The position numbers were made by a program, and so were the translations under genes. From Oxytricha trifallax (taxonomy: Eukaryota > Ciliophora > Spirotrichea > Sporadotrichida > Oxytrichidae): DNA of 64,000 nt. Below the pieces are notes generated by a model, which did not search any database, was not told the origin of the DNA, and saw only the letters and a list, made by a program, of their open reading frames with translations. How positions within the stretch are numbered: position 1 is the first letter of the stretch; each line of letters begins with the position of its first letter. Location of the stretch: contig ARYC01001194.1 of NCBI GenBank assembly GCA_000711775.1, positions 1 through 64,000 on the forward strand. The letters are read 5' to 3'. This document shows positions 34,633 through 46,728 of this stretch, piece by piece.

Positions 34633-37480
34633 TCATTTTGAGCTTTTCTTATCGCTTAGTTGCTACTCATTATTTTCTCTAAATAAATTTATTTTTTTAA
34701 AAGAAAATTTATGATTAATTTGATAAATTATAGTCTAAAGCATTATGCGATTTGTTGAAATCCCCATTTAACTATCGATTATAAGACATTAATATAATTA
34801 AGTATACAAAAGTTTCTCTTAGTATTTGGATATAAAATACTTGAGGAGGTATGGATAAGCGGGAAAAGTGTTTAGAAATTCTAACTTGCATATAGAGAAG
34901 CTGTACAAACATTTATGTATCTCGTCGATGTCATTGCTTTATTTATTGCTTAAAATTAACGACTTCATGTGTTTTGGGTATAGAAAGGCGCCTAAGAAGA
35001 ATCTAAAAGGCTCCTTGAAATTCTCCTCAATATCTTTATATTATATTTTAAAAATAATATGAGTTAGCACTCAAATATTTTAAATTATTTTATATCTTTG
35101 AATTGTTCCATAAACTTTTCTAGGTAGATTCCAAAGTCTTATTCAACCTTCAAATAATTAAAATTAGTTTAATAAAAGACATAACATATTTATAGTGATA
35201 AGTTTATAAAAAAAGGAATTGAACAGATAGCTTTTTCTTCTTTTTAAATTTAATTATTTTTATGTTAGCAATTTGGGAATTTTTTAGTTAAGTTTAATTT
35301 ATTACTTTCAATGTTAAATTTGAAATCTGAAAAGCAAATTAAATAAAAAGTCAAATTAACTTTATTATTAATTATATTATGGGAATATTAATAAATCAAG
35401 TTATTTAAGTGAGTAAAAGCTAATTTTTAATTGTATTTTTGAGCATTTTATAGAAGGATTATTATTTAACAAGGCTATAATAGACTATTATTATCAAAAT
35501 TTAGAAGTTGAAAGTTCAAATTTTATTCACAATTAAAATCAATTAAATAAACATGAGTTTAAGTGCAATTAAATTATTCCTTCCTCAAAATATTAAGAGT
35601 GCAGTAAATTTTAAATATGAGATAATATAGAATTACCATATAACGTAATTTTGACTTTTAACAGCTTTTAATATTTCATAATAAACTTTTATATTAATTA
35701 AATTAATCAATAATATTTAGCAATATTTTCACTCTTCAAAGATTATTTCTTACTCACTATACCAAGCGATTTGATGAACTCTTTTCTGAGGGTTTTCCTC
35801 ATTTATTTAATAAAGTATTAGTATTAAAAAATTATAATTAGCATATGATTAAAATTACACTCAGACAATAGATTTATTAATATCAAATTTTATTATTTAT
35901 AAAAATTTGTCTGAGAATAGTTTTGAACACTACATCGCATCTTGTTTTCTCCATGATGAAATCTTAGATTTTTAAGGTGGTTCTGCCCCTTCTTTGAATA
36001 CGATTTATTTTGGCTTAATCTTCAGAGAGCTCTTTCTACAGCTGGTTTTCTCTCTCTGACTGATATTTTTAAGTTTCTTGATTTTATTGCAGTCTATAAA
36101 TTAGTTATGATTTTTAAAAATTATCTTTTGCAATTTTGACTTGAAAAATTAAACTTTCCAATAAAATTAAATTTAATATAGTGGATGATTGGCGATATAT
36201 AATATAATGAATCTAATTGATATCTAAGAATTGATAACTAATTTAAATAATTTTGGTATAAACTGGATATATCTATTTATATATTCTAAATTTATTATTA
36301 ATAAAATAGGATAAAATTGGGAATTTTCTAATTTCTATTTAAGTAGTTTGAGAAATTTATCTACTCAAATCAATTTAATTGAAATATATTTTTGGTCCAT
36401 CAATTAGAATAAAATAAACTATTTAAAGCTCATAAATAAAGAATTTAAAAATCATTAGTAGCATAGAGTGACTATAATTAGTATCAAAATGATTTATCGC
36501 TTAATTCAAACTTCTTACAGAATATTGATATTAATTGTAAATAACTGTAAGTAAATTAACCAGAATTTTGATATTATTGAACAATTTTTATAATTATAAA
36601 ATTTATATCAATTTTTTCTCCAATCTGATTTATATTCAGGAAAATAGTTTAAAAAATAAGCCAATTTAATTCATTTATTTAATATTTTAGCAACGATTAC
36701 TAGGCTTATATAGGTATGGCCTTGATAAAGTCAGTCTCTTATTTATTTTCGAGTACTACTTCTACAACTGTCCTTTCCAGGATTTAAGTTTCCTTATTTT
36801 AAAAAATAATATAAAAATAATCTAAATTTAAATATTTTTCAAATCAGATTACTAGTTACCAACTTTAATTTTCTCAATTTTATTTTGCTGTTTGCATTTT
36901 CTATGATATTAATCATACATAAAAGTTTTTTTTGTAAAAACAGTACTTAAATATGAAATTTTATTTATAAAACTGGTTACTTTTCATTATAATTATTATT
37001 TTTATGAAATATTTAGTTTCTCTTTGGGAAGTGACTGATACTTATATTTTCTTAATTTGTTTTGTTTTATCTTGTGATCTGACTGAAGTAGGACTACTCT
37101 TGTCCTCAGTTTGCATGGACTCTGGTGACAGCACTGAGCAAGAGATATTTTGGTTACTAAGCTCCTCGGATGATATAATTTATTAATCCGGTTTTAAGCT
37201 AGTATAATAATTTTCACAATTATTATTCTAAACTTCATTTTTTGATACTAACTCTTCCAGACTGAATAATAACATAGGTGAAAATTATACTAAATATTTG
37301 TCTATTTTACGAAATAATTACCGTAATTAGAAATTGACTGGCCTACTCTTCACTTTTCAGACTAGAAGTGAATATTTAAGAATTATAAGAACTTTCAGTT
37401 TGAGATTCATTCAGCTCGTTCAGCGAATTGTAAAACTTAGATAAATTCTTAGTATACAATTATGAGAAAAAAATAGATAT
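34633..37480 (-). CDS. Unrecognised charged protein, paralogue 1
   Basis: Unrecognised, but clearly coding. Pieces in minus-strand order: KFYNSLNELNESQTESSYNS (near 37440), SSEELSNQNISCSVLSPESM and VTSQRETKYF (37190-37010), ILERTVVEVVLENKQETDFI (near 36790), NRIQRRGRTTLKIQDFIMEK followed by TRCDVVFKTILRQ (36040-35895), and a conserved C-terminal block with FKEPFRFFLGAFLYPKHMKS and IDEIHKCLYSFSICKLEFL (35045-34865), ending ENNEQQLSDKKSSK, TGA 34633-34635. MEKTRxDVVFKTILRQ and the FFLGAFLYPK..IDEIH..LYSFSICKL block recur in the gene at 40640-45325, which is strong evidence that both are real. N-terminal half is S/T/Q-rich, probably disordered. AT-rich insertions separate the pieces. The start codon is not found; cellular role unknown. 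Confidence 0.6.
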
Positions 37481-38370
37481 TTCATTGAAAAATACTAAAA
37501 TTTATTAAAATTTCAATTTTATAATAGTAGTATTAGATTTGTGAGCAATAAGATTGTTTTTTATTATCAGAGAATCGGTTTTTTAAGATATCAGATCATT
37601 GGGAATATTTTAAGTAATTTAAAGCATATAATACAAATTTATTTCGCTCATGGATATTTTAAGAAATGGCTTCGACTTGTTATATATAAATTCAAAATCA
37701 ATGATTATAAATAGGAATTGCTTTATTATAAAATAAATTATTTGAAGTCGAATAAATAAAGAGATGAGGAAGTAATATTGTGGGAATTATTTTAGTTTTT
37801 GCAATTAAATTAATAATCAATTTGCTTTAGTTGTAATTTGCAAAATTTCATATAAATTCAATGAATAGATAAAGTATTCAAAAATCATAGAATGATTGCT
37901 ATTGTAAATTTGTTTCTATCATCATCCAAACAAAAAAACAAAGGTTTATTTATTTTTGAAGTAAAATAAATTTGTTTTATCCAGTTTTCTATAATAAATC
38001 AGTAATTTTTTTTCAAAAATAGCTAAAATTACTTGATACTTAGTAAAATTGTGCTTTCATACAAGTTATTTTGGATAAATAACGCTTATTTTTATTTATA
38101 TAGGTTATTTAGATCTTCTCAAATATAGATGTGTCCTCACAATATTAGTTTATAGGTGGCTAAATTTACTTGTTTTAGTTTAATCGACCTCTAAGAATTG
38201 ATCAATCTCAATGAAATTTTAATATTAAGGAATTAAATTGATAAATATTAGTAAATTTTCTTTATCATCTTATTGTTAATTTGAAGAATCACTGCTTTCT
38301 TTCATATAACTTTAATTAAATAAAAATATGAAATAATGTATTAATTGTTCTATTTAATTAATTGATAATA
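37481..38370. other. AT-rich spacer
   Basis: No coding-like frame or paired repeat seen. Confidence 0.45.
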
Positions 38371-38378
38371 CTAATTAA

Positions 38379-38789
38379 GGGGGGGAAGTTTCCTGCCCCA
38401 AAATTTTATATGCACTCAAGGGGGTAAGTTTTCTGCCCCCAAAAAGGTAGTTTCCTGCCTCATACATAAAAATATGTAATTTTTATAATTTTCAAAGAAT
38501 ATTTATCATAAATTATGATATAGTTATTTTTAATTTAGCTTCAAATATCATTTCTACCTTGATAATGAATTTACATTTCCCTGAACATCTCATTAATTAT
38601 TAATAAAAAATAATTATTTAAGCATTGTTTTTAATATATAATTTGATAAAGAATAATTATGTACCTTGAAAAATACATATTAATAAAAGTTGTTTAGTAC
38701 ATGGTTATGGTAATTGAAATTTATTTGTTTCTAATATTTTATTGCCAAACAATATAAAATTTAATGTTGGGGGCAGGAAACTTCCCCCC
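38379..38789. mobile_element. G-run terminal-inverted-repeat element, copy 2
   Basis: Ends GGGGGGGAAGTTTCCTGCCC and reverse complement, with subterminal repeats of the AGTTTCCTGCC word. Flanked by TAATTAA (38372-38378 and 38790-38796; 8 bp if the adjoining C is counted). About 410 bp, AT-rich core, no transposase. Same family as 20177-20699 by terminal word, G-run and 7-8 bp duplication. Confidence 0.82.
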
Positions 38790-38796
38790 TAATTAA

Positions 38797-40639
38797 TATT
38801 TCGTAATTAATATTATCGGGAAATTCAATCATAGTTAAACTTTGATCATTTTTAACTTTGTTAGCATTAGTTGGAGTGTTTTCATATAAAAATTATATAA
38901 AACTCATGTTTAATATATATGGTATTTTTAATTTTAAGTAAAATTTTATCATGGCTTTCTGTGAGGTCAATTTTGTAGTTGAAGGGGTCTGGGATATTTA
39001 GATAAGAATTGTTGTTAAAATAATTATCCAAGTGTTCTAGTTAAGGAAATATAATAATTTATATAATGAAATACAGTCTTATAATCTGATGACGACATGC
39101 TAAATTTAAATTATATAAATTTAAAGTAAACTTAAATGTTAAAATTATTAAGTTTTTAAAATGCGTTAATAGGTATATTCGTTTTGGTAGGTTTATATTT
39201 TAAATACTGATAAAATAGAATTAAAATTGAAAGAATATCTAAATAAACTACTATAGTTAGTATTTGTGACAGTCTACTTTTTCAAATCTTAAATAAAGTC
39301 CATATTAGATATCGCTTATGGGAATCCTATATACCGCAACTCTATAGTGGGATAATTTAATTTTATTGGCTTGAGAATTTTAATATAGTTTACATGATTG
39401 ATTAGTTTTAAAGGTGGGATAGAATAGTACTACTTTTAGCAATATATCGTAAAAGTAAAAATATTATTTAAGTTTAGACGAAATAAGTTTGCTATAAAAT
39501 ATAATTTCATCAGTTTATTTAATTTTAAAATCTACAAATATTTTGTTTTTAGAGAATATTAACTATATCCTAAAAGCAAAATTTTATGAATTAAACTAGA
39601 GTCATCAAATTAATTAATATTTTCTTCATAATTATTACTTTAATTTACAAACCAGAAGTTTTATTACTTAAAATTAAAGAAATTAATTATAATATTCATT
39701 ATAAACATTAAAAATTTATATAATCCATTAAAATAATGTATAAATTATAAAAAATTTTCTCATAAATATTTAAATTCAATTATATAAATTGTTTTTCTTG
39801 TGCATAATTATATTTCAATTGATTTTTAAAATAAATTCTTTTTTTATTTGTGTTAGAAAAATTAAATATACTTTTCGTGATTTAGAGAAATTTTAACTAA
39901 TTATAATTTTATTTAATATAAAGAATTATTTATATTATAATCTATGTGTAAATTTAATAATTTATATATGATTTGAACATATCTAAGTTAACAATATTAT
40001 AATAACAGACAGCGCTGGCAACTAATGCCAGTTATATTTTATATAAGGCTACTTTCAAGATTTGAATCTTATTTATTTTCTTATGTAGATGTGAATAAAT
40101 ATTTATAGTAATAAAGTATTTTCTATTTATTTTTATGAATATATTAAACATATTAGTCTTGTAATCATTATTAAGAAATTTATAATTCAACTTTTATCTT
40201 ATTTTTAACTGTTTAATAATGATTTAATTACTTAGTTAATTGTAATTAAAAATTATTAATCATTAAAAACTCAAAACCTTAATAACATTATTGAAGATAT
40301 TCAAACTTTGAAAAAATTCAAAACTTTGTTATTTTATAAATAAGTCAATAAAAATTATAAATAAATATCAAGAGATTTTGGCTTTTGATTATTAGGTATA
40401 GTATTGGAGTAAATAGCTGAAGCCCTGGTTAAAATCAGACTTTGCATTGAAACCCCAAAACCCCTTGATATTATTCTTTGAATTATTTAATTAAACTTGA
40501 ATCCACTATTTGCATATATTATACTTCATTATATTTAGAGGTAAATCATATATTATACTCTTTAACATGATCTTTTAAATAGCATTGCTTTTTTGAATAA
40601 AACATAGTAAATATATACAAGTTATTAAAGATTATTTTA
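38797..40639. other. AT-rich stretch without genes
   Basis: No coding-like frame. A small hairpin (CTGGCAACTAATGCCAG near 40014) does not develop into a tRNA. Nothing else seen. Confidence 0.45.
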
Positions 40640-43600
40640 TCAATTTACAACAAAAAATGATGTTTAATTACTCATAGTTTAATTAGTTCTCATGACTTTA
40701 TCTTTGAAGCTTTTGATAAAGAAAGAGAGGACTAATGAATAGGCGGGGTAGGAGCTTAGGTAGTCAAGTTTGCATATAGAAAAACTATAAAGCGAGTTAT
40801 GGATCTCGTCTATCTACCTTTGTTTAGTGTTACTTTGAACTAGTTTCTTCATTTGTTTAGGGTACAAAAAGGCTCCCAGGAAAAATTCAAGATCATCCTA
40901 TTAAGTTTGAGTCTAAAAATGTTTTTGAAATAGAATAGGTAAAATAATAAGACATTTAAGCAGATTGATTTTCATATATTTAGATAATTTTAAGGCTACT
41001 TTTTGACTTGGAACTTCAAAGAGACGTATTTGTTAAGCATTTCGAAGAGTGGATCTTAGCAAGCTTTTTGAGAAAACTTACACTTCATGTATTATAAAAT
41101 TTCAAGTAATAATAAATTCAAGAATTGATTCTAAAAATTATAACTGAAGTAATTTTAATCCAGATTATACTATCAAAATATAAAGTAAAATCTTTAATTT
41201 AAACAATAGTTTGTGCATTTGTTGAAGTCGTCGGAGAGAGATTTTCTCATTTGTCGAAGAATAGTTTTAAACACAACATCTCCGCGTGTTTTTTCCATTT
41301 TAAATTCAGCGGTTTTGAGTTGGCTGCGGCATTTTTTCTTGTCATAATCAACAGTTAAAGCTTTATCTAATTTTAATTCGTTTTGAGAATAAAGAATAAA
41401 ATATATAAATTATAGGGGTTATACTTTATCATCATTTAATAGTTTTGTATTAATTTATTAAAATAATTAATGATTTTTGGTAAAATAATTTTTTTAAAGA
41501 AAAAGTATGGATAGGTATGATTATTTATTGGATAAATAAATTACTGAGTAAAAATAATAAATGCATTTCAATATTCCCAAAATTATTATCGTTGTGGGAA
41601 AGATCTTCGTTTAAATTTTAGGCAATTCTTTATTATGAAATTTACTTTTTCTAGGGAAAAATTCAATTAAAATAATGATTGGTAAATTTATAGTTTAATT
41701 GAGCCAGTGATGAAAATTAATGTCGTTCTCCCCGACACACCCTACGCCTCCCCTACCCCTAGCGAGCCTTACACCCCTACCCCCCTACGGCACCCTACCC
41801 GCACCCGCTACCCCTCCCCCTACCCCCCCCATAAAATATGCCATTTCATATGAAAAAATTTACTCCCACAGCCTGAATCGAATTCCTTCGTGACATCTCG
41901 ACTTCATGACCATTTATACATACAAAAAATAACATAAATTTTCAAAATCTTTTCTCCAACTATAAGTTACAAATACGATATAATTTTTTATTTTTGATAA
42001 GTTTTACTTTGCCCACCGACTTTTTCACCCATACTCCTATTGGAAAAATATATATTATTAAATTTCTATATAAAAAAAATAAATTATTTTTATTGACATA
42101 ACATACATAATTTAATTTAAAAAAAATTAATCTCTTACATCACCGTCATTCAGCATATTTCCAAAAAGTAGCATGATTAATTTTATATTTTTTATTTTTT
42201 CAATTTTATTCTGGCTTATTTACATTTTTATTAATAAATCATAAGTTTGTTAAAATTACAATTTACTTTATTTCAAATTCTGTAAAAAAAAATAGATCGT
42301 CTTTGAGTAAACTTTCAACTCAAATTAATCTAAAGTTAGATCACATTAAGAAAAACAATTATTTTATAAATCTCTTACTTTTAATTCATACATTAATATT
42401 TGTAAATTTATTTTAATTATTCTTAATATTTTAATAGTTGATTTATTAAATTAAGTTTCTTTCAATTTTAGTTGGTTAAGATGTATAAAGTAAAAAGAAT
42501 TAAAAGTCAAAGCATAATCCATTAAACCTTTAAATTTTCTCCATTTATATTCAATCACTTAAATGCTAAATATTATTTTATTTATCTTGAACTTATTGTA
42601 GTACTAATAAGTAAAGTAAAAAACTTAAAACTAATGTTATTTTAATTTAACAGTACTTCATTCTTTAAGCATAATAAAAATCAATTCAGTTCGTAAATTT
42701 TATTTATTATTTTTTATCATAATATATCAATCATTAAAGATCAGGTTAAACAAAGTATTTTTTTCCTCTTCAGTTTAATACTATAGTGAAAACGAGAATT
42801 TTTGGAACAGGTATGACAATAATTCCAAAAGGATCTAGATTAATTCTCTCTGGCATAGAAACAAAACTCTTTATTGGCTCGTAAGATGCTTATTGTCCAT
42901 TAATTTTATTAACGTGCTATTTTTTGGTACCCTATTTTTCTAAGATGAGTTAGCGTTAGTTCAATTTGGGCATTGAACTTCTTGAGCCAGCTGATGCTAG
43001 AGGGCACGAGGAGGACAATAGGTTGTTGCAGCACCCAAAACCTTTGTTCAACCTGATCATTACTAGAATATTATCAAAAAATTATTGCTATTTATTAATA
43101 AAGTAAATTGTAATTTTAACAAACTTATGATTTATTAATAAAAATGTAAATAAGCCAGAATAAAATTGAAAAAATAAAAAATATAAAATTAATCATGCTA
43201 CTTTTTGGAAATATGCTGAATGACGGTGATGTAAGAGATTAATTTTTTTTAAATTATTATGTATGTTTTGTCAATAAAAATAAGTTATTTTTTTTATATA
43301 GAAATTTAATAATATATATTTTTCCAATAGGAGTATGTGTGAAAAAGTCGGTGGACAAAGTAAAACTTATCAAAAATAAAAAATTATATCGTATTTGTAA
43401 CTTATAGTTGGAGAAAAGATTTTGAAAATTTTATGTTATTTTTTGTATGTATAAATGGTCATGAAGTCGAGATGTCACGAAGGAATTCGATTCAGGCTGT
43501 GGGAGTCAATTTTTTCATATAAAATGGCATATTTTATGGGGGTGGGTAGGGGTAGGGGGTAGGGTGTAGAGGCTCGCTGTAGGGGTAGGGGGGGGTAGGG

Positions 43601-45325
43601 GTTGTCGGAGAACATTATGTCATTGAATTTTTACATTAATAAATACTAAACTTAACTTTAGCTAAAAATTCTTTTTTTCTAGTAATTTTTGGATTTAGGA
43701 TTGTGCTCAGATCTTTGATATTAATATAATTCATTATTTTGTAAACTTCATTTAAATTTTCCTAGCTTAATTTAACAATTATGAATAAGTTTTAATTTTA
43801 TTTTCAAAATTATAATAATTTGATTAATACTATTACCTTGTGCTTATCTATCCATTTTATAAATTTGAAAAATCAATAATTAGTAAAAGATTTTAAACAT
43901 AATTATATTTTATGAAGATGATAGCACTAAGGGCTTTTAATGATTTAATTAGTCAGTTTATTTAATTAGAATGCCTTGTTATATTTAATATTAAGAGTTC
44001 CAATTTTAGTGTACTTATACACTCATTTCATTTTCATTTTTTACCTCGCAAATATATTTGTAATAAAATTAAATATATACAAATATAAGTTTGAAGAGTT
44101 TTGCCTGTATCAAGTCCTTCATAAACAAAAAAGAATCTCTATAAGAATAAAATAATAATTAATTATGAATGAAATATTTGACAAGAGAGGTTATGAAATG
44201 AAAATATTTAATAGTTTAAATCTTATTTTTTTAAATATTTTTTATTAAAAATGTTTACTAGGTAGTTTAGTGGGCTTCAAACTTTTTAAGCATAGCAAGA
44301 GAATCTTATTCAGAAGGGCTTTCGTTTTAAGACTTCAATTGCGAGTTCTAAATATTAATTAAGTAAAATTGTAGGAACACATTTAAATATGGAAAATTGA
44401 TTTAAATTAATAATTATATGAACATAATCCTTGGCATTTAACTTTCTTAAAACATTGGCAATATGGTACTTGTTCAATTAAGAATTCAAAATTAACTGGA
44501 CTTTACAATTGACTGTAACCCTCTATAACATCCATGGAGCGAAATAACTTAAGTTTAATTTAAGCATTAAAATCAACTTAACAAATCACCAAAAATTAAA
44601 ATCAATTTATCTCACTCCATGAATGCGATAGAAGACTACCACCAATAGTAAAATCCAAATACTCTTTCGAACAAGTACCATATTGTCAAGGTTTCCAGAA
44701 AGTTAACTGCCACGAATTATATTTATTTAATTATTAATTTTGATTAATTTTCCAAACTCAAATGTATTCTACAATAATAATGATAGACTGATTAAATTTT
44801 ATTATTTAATTTTCCAATCAAGATCCGAATCTCCTTTAAATTAAGTTTTTGCTCTTGTTTCCCCAGTGATTTGATCTTTGTGGATATATTATGGAGTTGA
44901 GCAGTGAACTTGAGCAGCTAATTCTGTCTCGGTAAAATCAGATGGAGATCTTGATCTTTGACAAATCTCTTTTTGAGACTAACTGCTCTCTTATATCATT
45001 GTTTATAAATTAATACGCGATTATTTTTCAACATATCACTATTTATTACAGAATTTAAACATTTAATAAAGTGGCAATTACAATCACCTAATAATTTATT
45101 AAATAAGTATTGAATTCGGATTGCTAACTAATATGATTTTAATTAATAATATAAGAATCATCTATTTATTATGTTATTTATATATAAGTACTCTTAGTCA
45201 AGTGATGAAGAGGTTTAGTCAATATTTTGATCCTTATTATCAAAGCCATCAAATCCAAGCTTCATACAAGCGTTTGAGAAATTAATATCTAAGTCATATT
45301 ACATTTCGTCATTATATTTCCCCAT
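40640..45325 (-). CDS. Unrecognised charged protein, paralogue 2
   Basis: Same unrecognised family as 34633-37480. ATG 45323-45325 opens GKYNDEMQYDLDINFSNACM and KLGFDGFDNKDQNIDQTSSS. Next pieces: SQSQKEICQRSRSPSDFTET and ELAAQVHCSTPQYIHKDQIT (44995-44810), NSQLKSQNESPSEQDSLAML (44350-44260), then after the 1.9 kb inverted-repeat element KALTVDYDKKKCRSQLKTAE and FKMEKTRGDVVFKTILRQMR (41365-41210), YMKCKFSQKACQDPLFEMLN (41090-40975), and LEFFLGAFLYPKQMKKLVQS with IDEIHNSLYSFSICKLDYLS (40920-40745). Stop TGA 40640-40642. The C-terminal half matches paralogue 1 closely. Two mobile elements lie within its span (44369-44774, 41725-43613). Treating all pieces as one gene is inference from strand, order and the conserved C-terminal match. 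Confidence 0.58.
41725..43613. mobile_element. 1.9 kb element with ~0.5 kb inverted repeats
   Basis: Left arm 41725-42272 and right arm 43091-43613 are near-perfect reverse complements over most of their length. The outer ends are G/C-rich tracts (GTTCTCCCCGACACACCCTA on the left; GGGGTAGGGG repeats on the right) in otherwise very AT-rich DNA. Flanks share an ATGTC-like word. The roughly 820-bp core is not repeated and holds coding-like sequence (next feature). No transposase recognised. It lies between MDS-like pieces of the paralogue 2 gene. Confidence 0.82.
42788..43072 (+). CDS. Coding-like core of the 1.9 kb element
   Basis: On the plus strand the core reads KTRIFGTGMTIIPKGSRLIL and SGIETKLFIGSQDAY, then after an AT-rich interruption FNLGIELLEPADARGHEEDN and RLLQHPKPLFNLIITR. 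Base composition and codon choice rise to coding levels only here and drop in the arms. I recognise no family. It may be element cargo, a fragment of an element gene, or an MDS of a cellular gene left in inverted orientation. Confidence 0.4.
44369..44774. mobile_element. TTGTAGG MITE, copy 2
   Basis: Left end TTGTAGGAACACATTTAAAT, right end its diverged reverse complement, with the family word AACTGGACTTTAC inside and long inner inverted symmetry. About 406 bp. TA follows the right end; the left flank has AA, so the duplication has decayed. Located between two pieces of the paralogue 2 gene. Confidence 0.8.
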
Positions 45326-45509
45326 TAATAATTGAGAAAAAATTAAGAATCAAATTTAAATGATGAAAGCAATTATTTTAAATATTTTTAAAATTTAACT
45401 CATTTTGTATTTTAATTTACTATCAAAATTTACCCAGATATATGAAATAGATTTGATAAAAATTTTGGATATTTCTAATAAAAAGATTTTATAATTCTTT
45501 TCATAAAAT

Positions 45510-45511
<2 letters not shown>

Positions 45512-45577
<66 letters not shown>
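45512..45577. repeat. (TA)n microsatellite
   Basis: An uninterrupted run of about 33 TA units. The open frame across it (repeated Y-I) is a by-product of the repeat, not a gene. Confidence 0.97.
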
Positions 45578-45579
<2 letters not shown>

Positions 45580-46309
45580 TTAATAGTTATTTATCGGGAC
45601 ATTTGAATTTTTTCGTGAAATATATATTCTCAATATTCTATAAATCATTATTTTTTAATAAAAAATTAATTGTTAAATATGTATATTTCTTAATTAAATA
45701 TTACATAGTTGGGTTTTATCTTTTATTTTTATAAATTTCTAATAATTAAATAACATAGAATTTAATCGCTTCATCAAATAAATTGCATTAAAATATTATA
45801 AAGGAAATTTGAGTATTCGAAGTGATTGTTAGAAAACATGCTGGAAGATCCTAGAAATTTAATATTTAGAGGCGACTGCTCGTATAATATCTATTATAAA
45901 CTTTATAAATAAAATATCTTTATATAGATATTCAAATTTCCTTAATTTATTTCAAATTAAATTATTAATTAAGAGTTCGAATTTTATTTTATTTTTCTCC
46001 AAATTTTCATTATAAAATTAAAAATGATAGTGATTTATAATTTTTATTTTTCAATTATTATATTTTCCCAATTATTAATTTGGATATTAAGCAATCTAAA
46101 TTTAAATAACAAAGTAATATATTAAATTAAATCTATGCTTCAGAACTGAGAAACAAGTCTTCAGGAATTTGCCAATTGTTAAGTGCTTGTGATAATTTAT
46201 TTTCTTATATGTTTGTACTGTTTTGCATTTCAAATTCTTGTTTAAATTATATATTTATTTGATAATATAATTAAGTTTCGTTGTGTAAGTAATAAGTAGT
46301 AGTTAATTA

Positions 46310-46728
46310 TTGTAGGGATACATTCGATTTGAGAAAATGAATTAAAATTAATTCAATTAAATATTAAAATCATGACAGTAATGAAATCCAAAGTAACTTA
46401 AAATTCAAATCTGAGTCGATTCTACGGTATATCCCGCAATTTAAGCTGGACTTTACAATTTGTAATATTCCTGAATCATCCCAGGAAGCGAGATATTTTG
46501 ATTTTGAGCTTAACTCAAAAAAATATTAAAAGAAGTTTTTCTCGCTTGGGAGAAGAGATAAATTCATTATAGCATTAACAACCACCTTCTTATTTTTAAT
46601 GCGCTATCCAAAGAGTATAATATTGTCAAGGTTTGGAGACATTTTCAAAAATATAACTGAAGGCAATTAATAATTAATTAATTTTATTTTTTTTAATTTA
46701 TTTTCCCAAAAATAATATATTTCTACAA
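46310..46728. mobile_element. TTGTAGG MITE, copy 3
   Basis: TTGTAGGGATACATTCGATT at the left, diverged reverse complement at the right, TA on both sides (46308-46309, 46729-46730). Its interior matches copy 1 in the opposite orientation (AAGCTGGACTTTAC, GGAAGCGAGAT, CTCGCTTGGGAGAAGAGATA). About 419 bp, non-coding. Confidence 0.88.

Noticed and set aside
40005-40080. Possible tRNA
   Set aside because: Only one hairpin (CTGGCAACTAATGCCAG) forms; no acceptor stem, anticodon arm or T-arm consensus.
41750-41830. Possible internal telomere repeat
   Set aside because: The C4TA-like tract is irregular and forms one end of a 0.5 kb inverted repeat; it does not match the C4A4 telomere of hypotrichs and is not a regular array.
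45395-45580. Minus-strand frame of repeated Tyr-Ile
   Set aside because: It is a translation of the (TA)n microsatellite.
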